Assembly (NCBI GenBank): GCA_016788635.1
Contig: JAEUSU010000041.1
Coordinates: 297,830-361,829, forward strand
Reading direction: 5' to 3'
DNA: 64,000 nt
DNA from: Flavobacteriales bacterium
GTDB lineage: Bacteria > Bacteroidota > Bacteroidia > Flavobacteriales_F > PHOS-HE28
Shown here: piece by piece, positions 7,782-16,356 of the stretch
Numbering within the stretch: position 1 is the first letter of the stretch
How the letters are laid out: each line of letters opens with the position of its first letter
Translations under genes and position numbers: made by a program
Notes under the pieces: model-generated
The model's input: the letters and a program-made list of their open reading frames with translations, nothing else
Told to the model about the DNA's origin: nothing
The model's database searches: none

Positions 7782-9001
7782 AGCGCACCCTGCTCATGCT
7801 CGGCGGGGCCGACATCCAGGTGACCGCGATCCAGCAGGCGCGCGAGCTGGGCTACCGTGTGGTGTCCTGTGACTACCTGCCTTCCAACCCCGGGCACGCG
7901 TTCGCGGATGCCTACCACAACGTGAGCACCACCGACCTGGACGCGGTGTTGGACGTGGCGCAGCGCGAGGGCATCGCGGGTATTTCCGCCTATGCCTCGG
8001 ACCCTGCAGCCGTCACGGCGGCGTATGTGGCGGAGCGGCTCGGACTGCCGGGCAATGCCTATGAGGCCACGCAGCGCATCCAGGACAAGACCAGTTTCCG
8101 TGCACTACAGCATGAGTTGGGCATTCCGGCCCCGCGCGTGTGGGTGGCGCATGGCCCTGCGGACCTGGTGGAAGCCGCGCGGCAATGGCCGCATGGAGGC
8201 ATCATCAAGCCGGTGGATACCAGCGGCAGCAAGGGCGTGCACCGTGTGGACCCACAGGTGATGCTGGAGGAGGCGGTGCGCATCTGGCACAATGCCACGG
8301 GACTTTCGCGCGTGGGCCGCGTGATCGTGGAGGAATATCTGCCCCGCTTGGGGCCTCAGATGACCGGCGATGCGCTGATCCACGACGGCCGCGTGCTGTT
8401 CTGGTGTTTCGGCGATGTGCACTTCAACGACCGCATCAATGGCCTGGTGCCGCGCGGTGTCACCGTGCCGGGGACCATTCCCACCCCGGTGGTGGAGCAG
8501 GCCATGGCGCACGTCCAGCAGCTCGTCACTGCACTTGGCCTGAAGCAGGGGGTCTTCAACATCGATCTCTTCCAGGATGCGCAGGGCCGGCCCATCCTCG
8601 TGGACATCGGCGCACGCAACGGCGGCAACATGCTGAACACCTTGTACCACCGCCGCACCGGTGTGGATCTCATGACCATTTCCCTGCAGCAATGCATGGG
8701 CGATCCCTTTACCTATGAAGTGAACGAAGCGAAGGACTGCTTCGTGGCGCACCACGTGGTCCATTCATTGGTGAGCGGCAGGCTGCGCGACTTCCGCCTT
8801 TCCGAACGCGTGTCGCCCTGGGTCTTCCATCGCTCTTTCAATCCCAAGCCCGGCGATCGCGTGGGCCGTTTCACTGATTCGCGCTTCCGCCTGGGTCTGC
8901 TCCTCTTCCAGTTCCCGACGGCGGAGGATATGCACGACGTGTACCGCCACATCTACGACCACGTGATCGTGGAGGTGGATCCCGATACCCACGCGCCATG
9001 A
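7778..9001 (+). CDS. ATP-grasp superfamily ligase
   Basis: 407 residues with a pre-ATP-grasp Rossmann-like N-terminus (MLGGADIQVTAIQQARELGY) and a carbamoyl-phosphate-synthase-like ATP-grasp core. The flexible-loop region is GIIKPVDTSGSKGVHRV, and metal-ligand strands are seen in VFNIDLFQDAQGRPILVDIGARNGG. Such enzymes join a carboxylate to an amine through an acyl phosphate. Lying directly after the sugar aminotransferase with 4-bp overlaps on both sides, it may acylate the newly made amino sugar with an amino acid or similar acid. The substrate is an inference. Confidence 0.82.
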   Translation: MKRTLLMLGGADIQVTAIQQARELGYRVVSCDYLPSNPGHAFADAYHNVSTTDLDAVLDVAQREGIAGISAYASDPAAVTAAYVAERLGLPGNAYEATQRIQDKTSFRALQHELGIPAPRVWVAHGPADLVEAARQWPHGGIIKPVDTSGSKGVHRVDPQVMLEEAVRIWHNATGLSRVGRVIVEEYLPRLGPQMTGDALIHDGRVLFWCFGDVHFNDRINGLVPRGVTVPGTIPTPVVEQAMAHVQQLVTALGLKQGVFNIDLFQDAQGRPILVDIGARNGGNMLNTLYHRRTGVDLMTISLQQCMGDPFTYEVNEAKDCFVAHHVVHSLVSGRLRDFRLSERVSPWVFHRSFNPKPGDRVGRFTDSRFRLGLLLFQFPTAEDMHDVYRHIYDHVIVEVDPDTHAP

Positions 9002-9996
9002 CGGTCGAGGTCCCGAACACGGCGCCCGCCGAGCCGCTGGTCAGCGTGGTCACGGCCACTTACCAGCACGCGGCCTTCATCGCGCGCAACATCGCGGGCG
9101 TGGCGGCGCAGCAGGTGCGGTTCCCCGTGGAGCATTTGATCGGCGAGGACGAGAGCACGGACGGCACGCGCGACATCTGCCGGCATGCCGCAGCGGAGGC
9201 GCCGCACCGCATCCGGCTCTTCCTGCGCGAACGCAAGGATGTGGTGTACCGCATGGGCCGGCCCACCGCCCGCGCGAACGTCACCGATCTGTACACCGCC
9301 GCACGCGGACGCTACATCGCCGTTTGCCCCGGCGATGACCACTGGATCGACGCCGGCAAGCTGCAGGCGCAGGTGGACCTGATGGAGCAGCACCCGCATT
9401 GGGCGGGCTGCTTCACCAATGCGTGGAACGTGCGGGAGGAACAGCGCACGGATTACCTGCGCTCCTGGCTGGGCGGTGCGCTGCCCGCATCCGAGACCGA
9501 GCTGCGCACGCTGGTCCGCCGCAACTTCATTCCCTCGGCCACCTTCCTGTTCCGGCGCGATATCCTCTTTCCGCTACCGGAGGCCTTCTTCGATGCGCCC
9601 GTGAGCGATTGGGTGCTCGTGTGCCACCTGGCCCGCTTCGGACCCATGGGTTACCTGGACCGGCACACGGCCGAACGCACCATCCACGCGGGCGGCATCA
9701 TCTCCCAGCGCGACCTGTTGCACAAACTGGAGGTGAACCTGCTTACGCTCGAACACATCGGCCGGATGGTGGGACCCAGCTGCGCGGACGTGGTGGCCCA
9801 GCGCACCACCGAGCTGCTGGACCAGGCGCTGGTGGAGGCCCGTTCGAAGGGCCGGTGGAAGGAGGCCCGTGACCTGTGGCAGCGCCGGATCCGCCATCTT
9901 GCGTTGCGGCCCACCCTGCAGGAGCGCATGCGTGTGGCACTGCCCGCATGGTTCCCGGGGTTGGCGCGTGTGTATCAACGGTTGCGCAGGAATTGA
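8998..9996 (+). CDS. Glycosyltransferase family 2
   Basis: 332-residue GT-A glycosyltransferase. The N-terminal nucleotide-sugar site is VSVVTATYQHAAFIARNI, followed by HLIGEDESTDGTRDIC and the metal-binding acidic motif in ICVCPGDDHW-like sequence (AVCPGDDHWID). It starts in a 4-bp overlap with the ATP-grasp gene. It probably adds one sugar to the lipid-linked repeat unit. Donor and acceptor cannot be told from sequence. Confidence 0.88.
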   Translation: MTVEVPNTAPAEPLVSVVTATYQHAAFIARNIAGVAAQQVRFPVEHLIGEDESTDGTRDICRHAAAEAPHRIRLFLRERKDVVYRMGRPTARANVTDLYTAARGRYIAVCPGDDHWIDAGKLQAQVDLMEQHPHWAGCFTNAWNVREEQRTDYLRSWLGGALPASETELRTLVRRNFIPSATFLFRRDILFPLPEAFFDAPVSDWVLVCHLARFGPMGYLDRHTAERTIHAGGIISQRDLLHKLEVNLLTLEHIGRMVGPSCADVVAQRTTELLDQALVEARSKGRWKEARDLWQRRIRHLALRPTLQERMRVALPAWFPGLARVYQRLRRN

Positions 9997-9999
9997 TCC

Positions 10000-10692
10000 A
10001 TGGACCCCTTCACCGAACCCCGCCTCACGCGCGACACGCAGGACATCTATCCCGTGCGCCGCAACATCCTGGAAACGGTGACGAAGGCATTGCCCGCCCT
10101 GCACGGCACCTTCCTCGATATCGGCTGCGGCGACATGCCCTATCGTGCGCTCATTCTTTCCGGCGGAAAGGTCACCACCTACCTGGGCATGGACCTGCAC
10201 AGTGCCACGGCCAAACGCGCCGTGAAGCCCGACCTGGAATGGGACGGCCGCACCATGCCCCTGGCCGATGCCAGTGTGGACAGCGCGATGGCCACCGAGG
10301 TGCTGGAGCATTGCGCCGAACCGCTCGTGCTGCTCCGCGAAGCACACCGCGTGCTGCGCCCTGGCGGCACGCTGCTGCTCACCATGCCCTTCCTCTGGCC
10401 TTTACATGAAGTGCCTTATGACGAGCACCGCTACACCCCCTGGGCCGTGGAGCGCCTGCTGAAGGAGGCCGGCTTCGCGAGCGCACGCGTGAAGGCGCTG
10501 GGTGGTTGGGACGCCAGCCTCGGCCAGATGATCGGGCTTTGGGCCATGCGCCGCCCCATGCAGGAATGGAAACGCGCCTGGCTGAAACGGATCACACTTC
10601 CGCTGGTGCGTGCACTGGTACGGAGAGAGAACGTGGGCAACCTGATGCACGGCCCCATGATCACCGCCGTCACCGCCATTGCCACGAAGTGA
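10000..10692 (+). CDS. SAM-dependent methyltransferase, class I
   Basis: 230 residues with a Rossmann-fold methyltransferase core: motif I FLDIGCGDMPYRAL (about residues 39-52), post-motif SVDSAMATEVLEHC and the LREAHRVLRPGGTLLLTMPF strand typical of the UbiE/Coq5-like Methyltransf_11 group. HEVPYDEHRYTPW is a common extension in polysaccharide-locus members. Position between glycosyltransferases suggests O-methylation of a sugar or chain terminus; in Wzm/Wzt systems such capping can stop chain growth. Confidence 0.87.
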   Translation: MDPFTEPRLTRDTQDIYPVRRNILETVTKALPALHGTFLDIGCGDMPYRALILSGGKVTTYLGMDLHSATAKRAVKPDLEWDGRTMPLADASVDSAMATEVLEHCAEPLVLLREAHRVLRPGGTLLLTMPFLWPLHEVPYDEHRYTPWAVERLLKEAGFASARVKALGGWDASLGQMIGLWAMRRPMQEWKRAWLKRITLPLVRALVRRENVGNLMHGPMITAVTAIATK

Positions 10693-10697
10693 ACGCC

Positions 10698-11795
10698 ATG
10701 CGCATCGCCATCGTCTCACCCAACCGCGACGCGTACAGCGAGACCTTCATTCGTGCCCACATCGCAGGGTTGAAGGATGTGGCCCTGGTGCTCACCGATG
10801 GCCACCTGCCGCACCGTGATGCTACCGGCAAGTTGTTGCTGCCCGGCTCCATGGCCGCGCGCATCGCCCGCCGCATGTCGCAGCGCACGGTGGAACAGGA
10901 GTTGCGCTCGCGCATCGCCCGGCGGCTGCACGCGGAACGGGTGGACGTGCTGCTGGCGGAATACGGCCCCACGGGCGAAGCGCTGCTGGAGCCCGCGTTG
11001 CGTGAGGGCATCCCGCTCGTGGTGCATTTCCACGGCATCGATGCCTACCATGAGGATCTGCTGAAGAAGCACCGCAACTACGAGCGCCTTTTTGCCCATG
11101 CCGCGGCCGTGGTGGTGGTGAGCCGCGACATGGAACGCCAGCTGCTGCAGCTTGGCTGCCCGCCTGCACGCCTCCACTACAACTGTTATGGCATTGATGT
11201 GGACCGCTTCCGTACCGGCAACCCGGCGGTGGCGGAGCCGCGCTTCCTTTCCGTGGGCCGCTTCGTGGACAAAAAAGCGCCCCACCAAGCGATACTCGCC
11301 TTCCACGCGGCATGGTTGCGTGAGCCGTCCATCCGTTTGACGATGGTGGGCGACGGCCCGCTCTTCGGATCGTGCGTGCACCTTGTGCGCTCGCTCGGGC
11401 TCAGCGAAGTGGTGGAGTTCGCAGGGGTGCTGAAGCCCGAGGACGTGGCGGCCCGCATGCGCATCGTACGCGGCTTCGTGCAACATAGCGCCACCAGCGT
11501 GAAGGGCGACCGCGAGGGCACCCCGCTGGCCGTGCTGGAGGCCATGGCGAGCGGCCTGCCCGTGGTGGCCACGCGGCATGGCGGCATCCCCGACGTGGTG
11601 CAGCACGGCGTCACCGGTCTGCTGAGCCAGGAATTGGACATCCTGGGCATGGCCGATCATCTTGTGCACCTGGCACAGGACGCGGCCGCAACGGCCCGCA
11701 TGGGTGAGGCCGCCGCCCAGTTGGTGCGCGAGCGTCATACCCTGCGCCGCAGCCTGGACAGCCTCACGGACATCCTGCGCGCCGCTCGCGGTTGA
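10698..11795 (+). CDS. Glycosyltransferase, GT4-like (family 1 superfamily)
   Basis: 365-residue GT-B glycosyltransferase. The C-terminal donor domain begins at RFLSVGRFVDKKAPHQAI and carries the family EX7E region in EGTPLAVLEAMASGLPVVAT, followed by GGIPDVVQHGVTGLL. YNCYGIDVDRF is the usual domain linker. The frame is open upstream, but the ATG at 10698 gives the standard MRIAIVSPN start, 5 bp after the methyltransferase stop. Confidence 0.9.
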   Translation: MRIAIVSPNRDAYSETFIRAHIAGLKDVALVLTDGHLPHRDATGKLLLPGSMAARIARRMSQRTVEQELRSRIARRLHAERVDVLLAEYGPTGEALLEPALREGIPLVVHFHGIDAYHEDLLKKHRNYERLFAHAAAVVVVSRDMERQLLQLGCPPARLHYNCYGIDVDRFRTGNPAVAEPRFLSVGRFVDKKAPHQAILAFHAAWLREPSIRLTMVGDGPLFGSCVHLVRSLGLSEVVEFAGVLKPEDVAARMRIVRGFVQHSATSVKGDREGTPLAVLEAMASGLPVVATRHGGIPDVVQHGVTGLLSQELDILGMADHLVHLAQDAAATARMGEAAAQLVRERHTLRRSLDSLTDILRAARG

Positions 11796-11812
11796 CCGTG
11801 CATCTTTGGGCC

Positions 11813-12985
11813 GTGCGCATCGCCTACCTCACGCATTACAGCGAGCTCTTCGGCGCCAACCGCAGCCTGCTCGACCTCATGCTGGAGGCCCGGCGTCGTG
11901 GTGTGGTGGAACCCCACGTGGTGTTGCCGGCCGAGGGGCCCTTTACAGAGCGGCTGAAGCAGGAAGGCATTCCCTATGCGGTGATCCCCTTCCAGCCCTG
12001 GATGAGCGAACGCCACTACGAAGGCGGACCACACCACCGGCTGCGGCAGTGGTTCGGGCACACCCGCGCCGCATGGGAACGCGCCAAGACGAACGCGCGC
12101 CTCTGGCCCCGCCTGCGCGATCGGTTGAAGGAATGGAACGTGCAACTCGTCCACTTGAACTCGGCGGCGGTGGGTGTGGCGCCACACCTCATCCATGCGC
12201 GGCAGTGGCCGGTGGTCTGGCACATCCGCGAGCTGCCCGAGCGACAGTACCTGCTGCATATCGATGCCGGTGCGAAAGCCTACGGCCGTTGGCTGCGCAA
12301 AGCCACGCGCCGCATCGCCATCTCGCAGGCCGTGGTGGAGGACATCCATCGCTACGCCGGAACGGACCTCGCCATCGACCTCATCTACAATGGCGTGCTG
12401 CACCAGGCGCGTTATGATGAAGAGCGGAACGGGCCGCACCCGCCGCGCAACGGCCCCTTCACCTTTCTGCTGCTCGGGCTCATCCATCCCAACAAGGGCC
12501 AGGTGGAAGCCGTGGAAGCGCTGGCCCGTGTGCGCGCCGAAGGACTGGACGCACGGCTGGTGATCGCCGGAAAAGGGAGGGACAAGGAGTTGCGGCGCCG
12601 CATCACCGAGCTGGGCCTCGAGCACGCGGTGGACCTGCCGGGCTTCGTGCAGGACGTGTGGCCCCTGCTGCGCACCAGTGACGCGCTGCTGATGGCCTCG
12701 CGCAACGAGGCCATGGGCCGTGTGACCGTGGAGGCCATGGCCGCCGCGCTGCCTGTGGTGGGCCACGCTTCCGGTGGTACGCTGGAACTCGTGGAGGACG
12801 GTGTCACCGGTCTGTACTATCGCGAAGGCACGAACGACCTGGCCGCAGCGATGGCCGCCTTGGTGCGCGACCCGCAACGTGCCCGCGACATGGGCGCCGC
12901 CGGACATGCACAGGCCCGTGAACGCTTTAGCGTGGAGCGCATGACGGATGCGGTGTTGCGGGTGTATGCGGAGGTGAGGCCCTGA
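11813..12985 (+). CDS. Glycosyltransferase, GT4-like
   Basis: 390 residues counted from the GTG at 11813, which gives the family start RIAYLTHYSELFGANRSLLD. TTG 11792 and GTG 11798 are in-frame alternatives. The GT-B donor domain starts at FTFLLLGLIHPNKGQVEAVE, and the EX7E region is EAMGRVTVEAMAAALPVVG with GGTLELVEDGVTGLYY. A weak CATCTTTG box 4 nt before 11813 supports this start. Last gene of the run that began at 5728; the following gene is convergent. Confidence 0.87.
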   Translation: MRIAYLTHYSELFGANRSLLDLMLEARRRGVVEPHVVLPAEGPFTERLKQEGIPYAVIPFQPWMSERHYEGGPHHRLRQWFGHTRAAWERAKTNARLWPRLRDRLKEWNVQLVHLNSAAVGVAPHLIHARQWPVVWHIRELPERQYLLHIDAGAKAYGRWLRKATRRIAISQAVVEDIHRYAGTDLAIDLIYNGVLHQARYDEERNGPHPPRNGPFTFLLLGLIHPNKGQVEAVEALARVRAEGLDARLVIAGKGRDKELRRRITELGLEHAVDLPGFVQDVWPLLRTSDALLMASRNEAMGRVTVEAMAAALPVVGHASGGTLELVEDGVTGLYYREGTNDLAAAMAALVRDPQRARDMGAAGHAQARERFSVERMTDAVLRVYAEVRP

Positions 12986-13000
12986 TCGCTCCGCAGGCCA

Positions 13001-14257
13001 TCACGGCTCGCTGAACACCACCACGGTCTGTAGCAAAGGCCGGTCGTGTTGATCACACAAGCGCACCACATAGACACCTGCTGGTAGTTCGCCACGGTCC
13101 ACCCGGATGCTGTTCCCGAGTTGGACAGGTCCAGGTGCCACTTCCCGGCCAAGCTGGTCATGCACCATGACCTGTCGCACCCTATCCAAGCCATTGCCGG
13201 TGAAGGTGACCGCATCCCAAGCCGGATTGGGATAGGCCATGATATCCTGGACCCCTGACTGGTCAGCGAGAGTATTCACACAGACCGCGTTCTCGCACCA
13301 GTTCACGCCTGGTCCCACCGTGCCGGTGTTGATATCGATGAACGGTGGTGATGTGGTGCTGGGGCTCAGATCGCAGAAGTTCAGGTGGTCGGTGATGAGG
13401 CCCTCGTTGATCGTCTGGCCCGTGACGCACACCGTACCCCAGCCGCGCATGATGCCCCGGTTCACCAGGTCGCCGTTCACGAACACGTGGGTGCCGAAAA
13501 GGACATCCAATTCGCCACTGGGCATTGCCTCTGTACCGAGCCATAAGTGTCCGGTCACATCGATCTGACCTTCATTGTCGATCATCCCATACACCAGAAC
13601 CTCATGCAGTAGTGCATAGCCCCCGGCGTCATTCGCCAGCACACCATAGGCGGTGAGGTATTGAGCTGTAAGGGAGCCTTCGTTCCCGAGTAAATAGGAC
13701 ACTTCAAGAACTTCCAGATCGATCTGTCCAAAGTTGGTACCCACCATGCTTTGATAGGTATGTCCAGTGATGGTGCCGGAATTGTACAGACGCGTTCCCG
13801 GGTACTGGTATACGAGGTCGAGTATGGTCCATGTGCCGGTCTGAATGATGGAATCCGGGTAAAGCGATGCGATCCCCGTGATCAATAGGCCATCATTCTT
13901 CAGGAACTGCGCGGTGTCAGAGTGAATGAGGAAGTGCACGTCGATCAGACCGCGGTTCCACACATTGCGAACGAAGATCAGGGTGTCCACAGTGGAGAGT
14001 TGTCCTGTGTTGGTGATGCTGATGAAGTCGTTGGCGATGATCGTGAGGCCGGTGGCGCTCACGTCATGTGAGACGATGAGCGTATCGCAAGTGCCCGGCA
14101 GGCAGCCACAACCCCAAGTGGTTGGAGAATCCCAATCTCCATTGGCCACGGTCTGGCAAACCGACGCCTGCAAGCTGCCCGAGAGTCCGATCGCCAGGAG
14201 CAAAGCGGAAACGGTACGATCCTTTTCCAGCGCAAACAAGACGATGGCGCGTTTCAC
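13001..14257 (-). CDS. Secreted T9SS cargo protein with type A sorting domain
   Basis: 418 residues: an N-terminal hydrophobic signal (SALLLAIGLSGSLQASVCQ), a long beta-rich region with repeating N-x-G turns (NRGLIDVHF, NEGSLTAQYL, NEGQIDVTGHLWL, NRGIMRGWG, NEGLITDHLNF) and a C-terminal type IX secretion sorting domain (IMAYPNPAWDAVTFTG ... LPAGVYVVRL). The repeats suggest a parallel beta-helix or solenoid surface protein. GWDSPTTWGCGCLPGTCDTL-like sequence (DWDSPTTWGCGCLPGTC) opens the mature part. Base composition is visibly less GC-rich than the flanking glycosyltransferases. The start is GTG at 14257. Function unknown. Confidence 0.8.
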   Translation of the reverse strand: MKRAIVLFALEKDRTVSALLLAIGLSGSLQASVCQTVANGDWDSPTTWGCGCLPGTCDTLIVSHDVSATGLTIIANDFISITNTGQLSTVDTLIFVRNVWNRGLIDVHFLIHSDTAQFLKNDGLLITGIASLYPDSIIQTGTWTILDLVYQYPGTRLYNSGTITGHTYQSMVGTNFGQIDLEVLEVSYLLGNEGSLTAQYLTAYGVLANDAGGYALLHEVLVYGMIDNEGQIDVTGHLWLGTEAMPSGELDVLFGTHVFVNGDLVNRGIMRGWGTVCVTGQTINEGLITDHLNFCDLSPSTTSPPFIDINTGTVGPGVNWCENAVCVNTLADQSGVQDIMAYPNPAWDAVTFTGNGLDRVRQVMVHDQLGREVAPGPVQLGNSIRVDRGELPAGVYVVRLCDQHDRPLLQTVVVFSEP

Positions 14258-14258
14258 T

Positions 14259-14266
14259 CAAAACTA
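14259..14266 (-). promoter_or_regulatory. Promoter -7 box (TAGTTTTG)
   Basis: Minus-strand TAGTTTTG ends one base before the GTG at 14257. The fit to TAnnTTTG is exact, but the spacing is tighter than elsewhere, so the true start could be slightly downstream. Confidence 0.4.
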
Positions 14267-14359
14267 ATCCGGCGTGCTGATGAACTGATGCGTTTCCGGC
14301 GTCCTGAGCTGAACCATTGTATACCGGTCCAAGAACGGGAAAGTGAGCGATCTTGCGCC

Positions 14360-15361
14360 ATGCTTCCGCGCATCAGCCTGGTGACGCCCAGCTACCAGCA
14401 AGCCCCCTACCTGGAGGAGTGCCTGGCCTCGGTGCGTGCGCAGGCGCCGGCCTTGGTGGAGCACCTGGTGGCGGATGGAGGCAGCACCGACGGTTCGCGC
14501 GAGATCATCGCGCGCCACGCCCGGCAGCTGGCCTGGTGGGTGAGCGAGCGCGACAAGGGCCAGAGCGAGGCCATCAACAAGGGGCTGGCCCATGCCACCG
14601 GGCAGGTCTTCGGCTGGCTGAACAGCGACGACGCGTTGCTGCCAGGGGCCATGGAGCGCGTTGCACGAGCCTTCGTTGAAGATCCGGATCTGCTCGTCTT
14701 CGGTGGGCGCATCCTGCACCAGGACCGCAATGGCACCCGCCTCTTCGAGCCGCTGAATGATGCGGCCGATGTGCGCATGCTCTTCTGCGATCCCGTGATC
14801 AACCAGCCCGCCACCTTCTATCGCATGGAGGCCGTGCGCGCCATCGGCGGGGTGGATCCCGCATTGCACTACGTGATGGACCTGGAGCTCTGGTGGCAGC
14901 TGCTCTTCCGCTTCGGCACGCAACACCTGCGCTTCGAGCCGGTGGAGCTCGCGCGTTTCCGCCTGCACGATGCGAGCAAGACCGTGACCGAGCAGCCGCG
15001 CTTCCTGGATGAGAAGGCGGGCCTGTTGCACGGCCTCTGCCTGCGCACCGGCAACGCGGACCTGGCCGCCGTGCTCGCCATGGGCCACCGCCTGCCGCAA
15101 GGCCTACGCGGCATCCCGGCCGGACCGGAGCACCGCGAACGTGTGCGCGACATGGTGGTGCACTACCTGTTGAAGTGGCACCATACCGTGCATGCGCGGC
15201 CCCAGTACCAGATGATGCGCGCCTTCCGCGACATCGACCTGCGTGGCATCGAGCTTTCACCCGTGCAACGCGATCGGTTGGAGCGGCTGGACCGCCACCT
15301 GCGCGCGGGCTCCTGGCTCACCTTCCGCTTGAAGCGCAAATGGAAGCACTGGACCCGATGA
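14360..15361 (+). CDS. Glycosyltransferase family 2
   Basis: 333 residues, GT-A fold. Motifs are ISLVTPSYQQAPYLEECL, HLVADGGSTDGSREII, the RDKGQSEAINKGL segment and FGWLNSDDALLPGA with the DXD-like pair. The ATG at 14360 gives the usual start; upstream of it CGATCTTG may be a weak promoter box. The stop overlaps the next start by 4 bp. Probable sugar-adding enzyme of the repeat unit. Confidence 0.9.
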   Translation: MLPRISLVTPSYQQAPYLEECLASVRAQAPALVEHLVADGGSTDGSREIIARHARQLAWWVSERDKGQSEAINKGLAHATGQVFGWLNSDDALLPGAMERVARAFVEDPDLLVFGGRILHQDRNGTRLFEPLNDAADVRMLFCDPVINQPATFYRMEAVRAIGGVDPALHYVMDLELWWQLLFRFGTQHLRFEPVELARFRLHDASKTVTEQPRFLDEKAGLLHGLCLRTGNADLAAVLAMGHRLPQGLRGIPAGPEHRERVRDMVVHYLLKWHHTVHARPQYQMMRAFRDIDLRGIELSPVQRDRLERLDRHLRAGSWLTFRLKRKWKHWTR

Positions 15362-16356
15362 AGGTCAGCGTGCTCATGCCCGTGTACAACAAGGCACCCT
15401 TCGTTCGCGAAGCGGTGGAAAGCGTGCTGCATGGCACCTACACGGACATCGAGGTGGTGGCCGTGGATGATGCCAGCACCGACGACAGCCTCGCCGTACT
15501 GCGCGCCATCACCGATCCCCGTCTGCGCATCGTGGAGTTGAAGGAGAACAGCGGTCCGGGTGGTGCGGCGAACGCGGGTCTGGATGCGTGCCGGGGGGAG
15601 TACATCGTGCGGCTCGATGCCGATGACATCGCCGTGCCGGAGCGCATCGCCATGCAGGTGGCCTTCATGGACGCGCATCCGGAGATCGGCGCGAGCGGTG
15701 GCCGCGTCCGTCTGTTCGGCAGCACCGATCAGGTCTGGCGTTTCCCGCTCGATCCGGATGATTGTGCCGCGCAGCTGCTCTTTGGGGTGCCGGTCTCGCA
15801 GGGCGCGAGCATCCTGCGTCGCAGCGTGATCGAGGCCCATGGCCTGCGCTATGATCCAGCGTGGCCGCGTGTGGGGGAGGACTGGCTCTTCTGGTGCCGC
15901 CTGGGCGCCGTGTCGCGCATGGCCAATATGGACCAGGTGCTGATCGAGTACCGGCGCGGCCCGCAGAACATCAGCCACGGCCGCGACAAGCTGGCGGACC
16001 ACGAGGTGATCCTGCGCGAGGTCTTCCGTTTCTTCTCCATCGAGCTGGGCGACAAGGAGCTGGACCTGCACCTGATGTGCCTGCGCCTCTTCCGCCACCC
16101 GCCGCGCCCCCGGCAGTTGCGTGCCCTGCGGAACTGGCTCGTGGCCCTGGTGCGACAGAACCAGCACAGCGGCCCCTTCCCCCGGGAAGCCTTCGAGCGC
16201 AAGGTGGAAGCGGTGTGGGACGGGCTCTTCTTCCCGCTGGCCGACCGCTCGCCCCGCGCCGCGTGGGCACACATGCGGCTCTCGGGCAGCTGGCCGAAGG
16301 ATCGGCTGCGCTACCTCGCAGGGGCCCTGTTCGCACGCAACAAGTCACGTGCATGA
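15358..16356 (+). CDS. Glycosyltransferase family 2
   Basis: 332 residues. VSVLMPVYNKAPFVREAVES and EVVAVDDASTDDSLAVL form the nucleotide-binding half, and YIVRLDADDIAVPERI carries the metal-binding acidic pair. MKVSVLMPVYN gives the standard start, so the long upstream frame is ignored. It is coupled by 4-bp overlaps to the genes on both sides. Confidence 0.9.
   Translation: MKVSVLMPVYNKAPFVREAVESVLHGTYTDIEVVAVDDASTDDSLAVLRAITDPRLRIVELKENSGPGGAANAGLDACRGEYIVRLDADDIAVPERIAMQVAFMDAHPEIGASGGRVRLFGSTDQVWRFPLDPDDCAAQLLFGVPVSQGASILRRSVIEAHGLRYDPAWPRVGEDWLFWCRLGAVSRMANMDQVLIEYRRGPQNISHGRDKLADHEVILREVFRFFSIELGDKELDLHLMCLRLFRHPPRPRQLRALRNWLVALVRQNQHSGPFPREAFERKVEAVWDGLFFPLADRSPRAAWAHMRLSGSWPKDRLRYLAGALFARNKSRA

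Noticed and set aside
11792..11812. TTG or GTG start for the second GT4 gene, upstream of 11813
   Set aside because: Would add HLWAV-type residues absent from the family start and overlap a promoter-like box; 11813 gives the usual RIAYLTHYS start.
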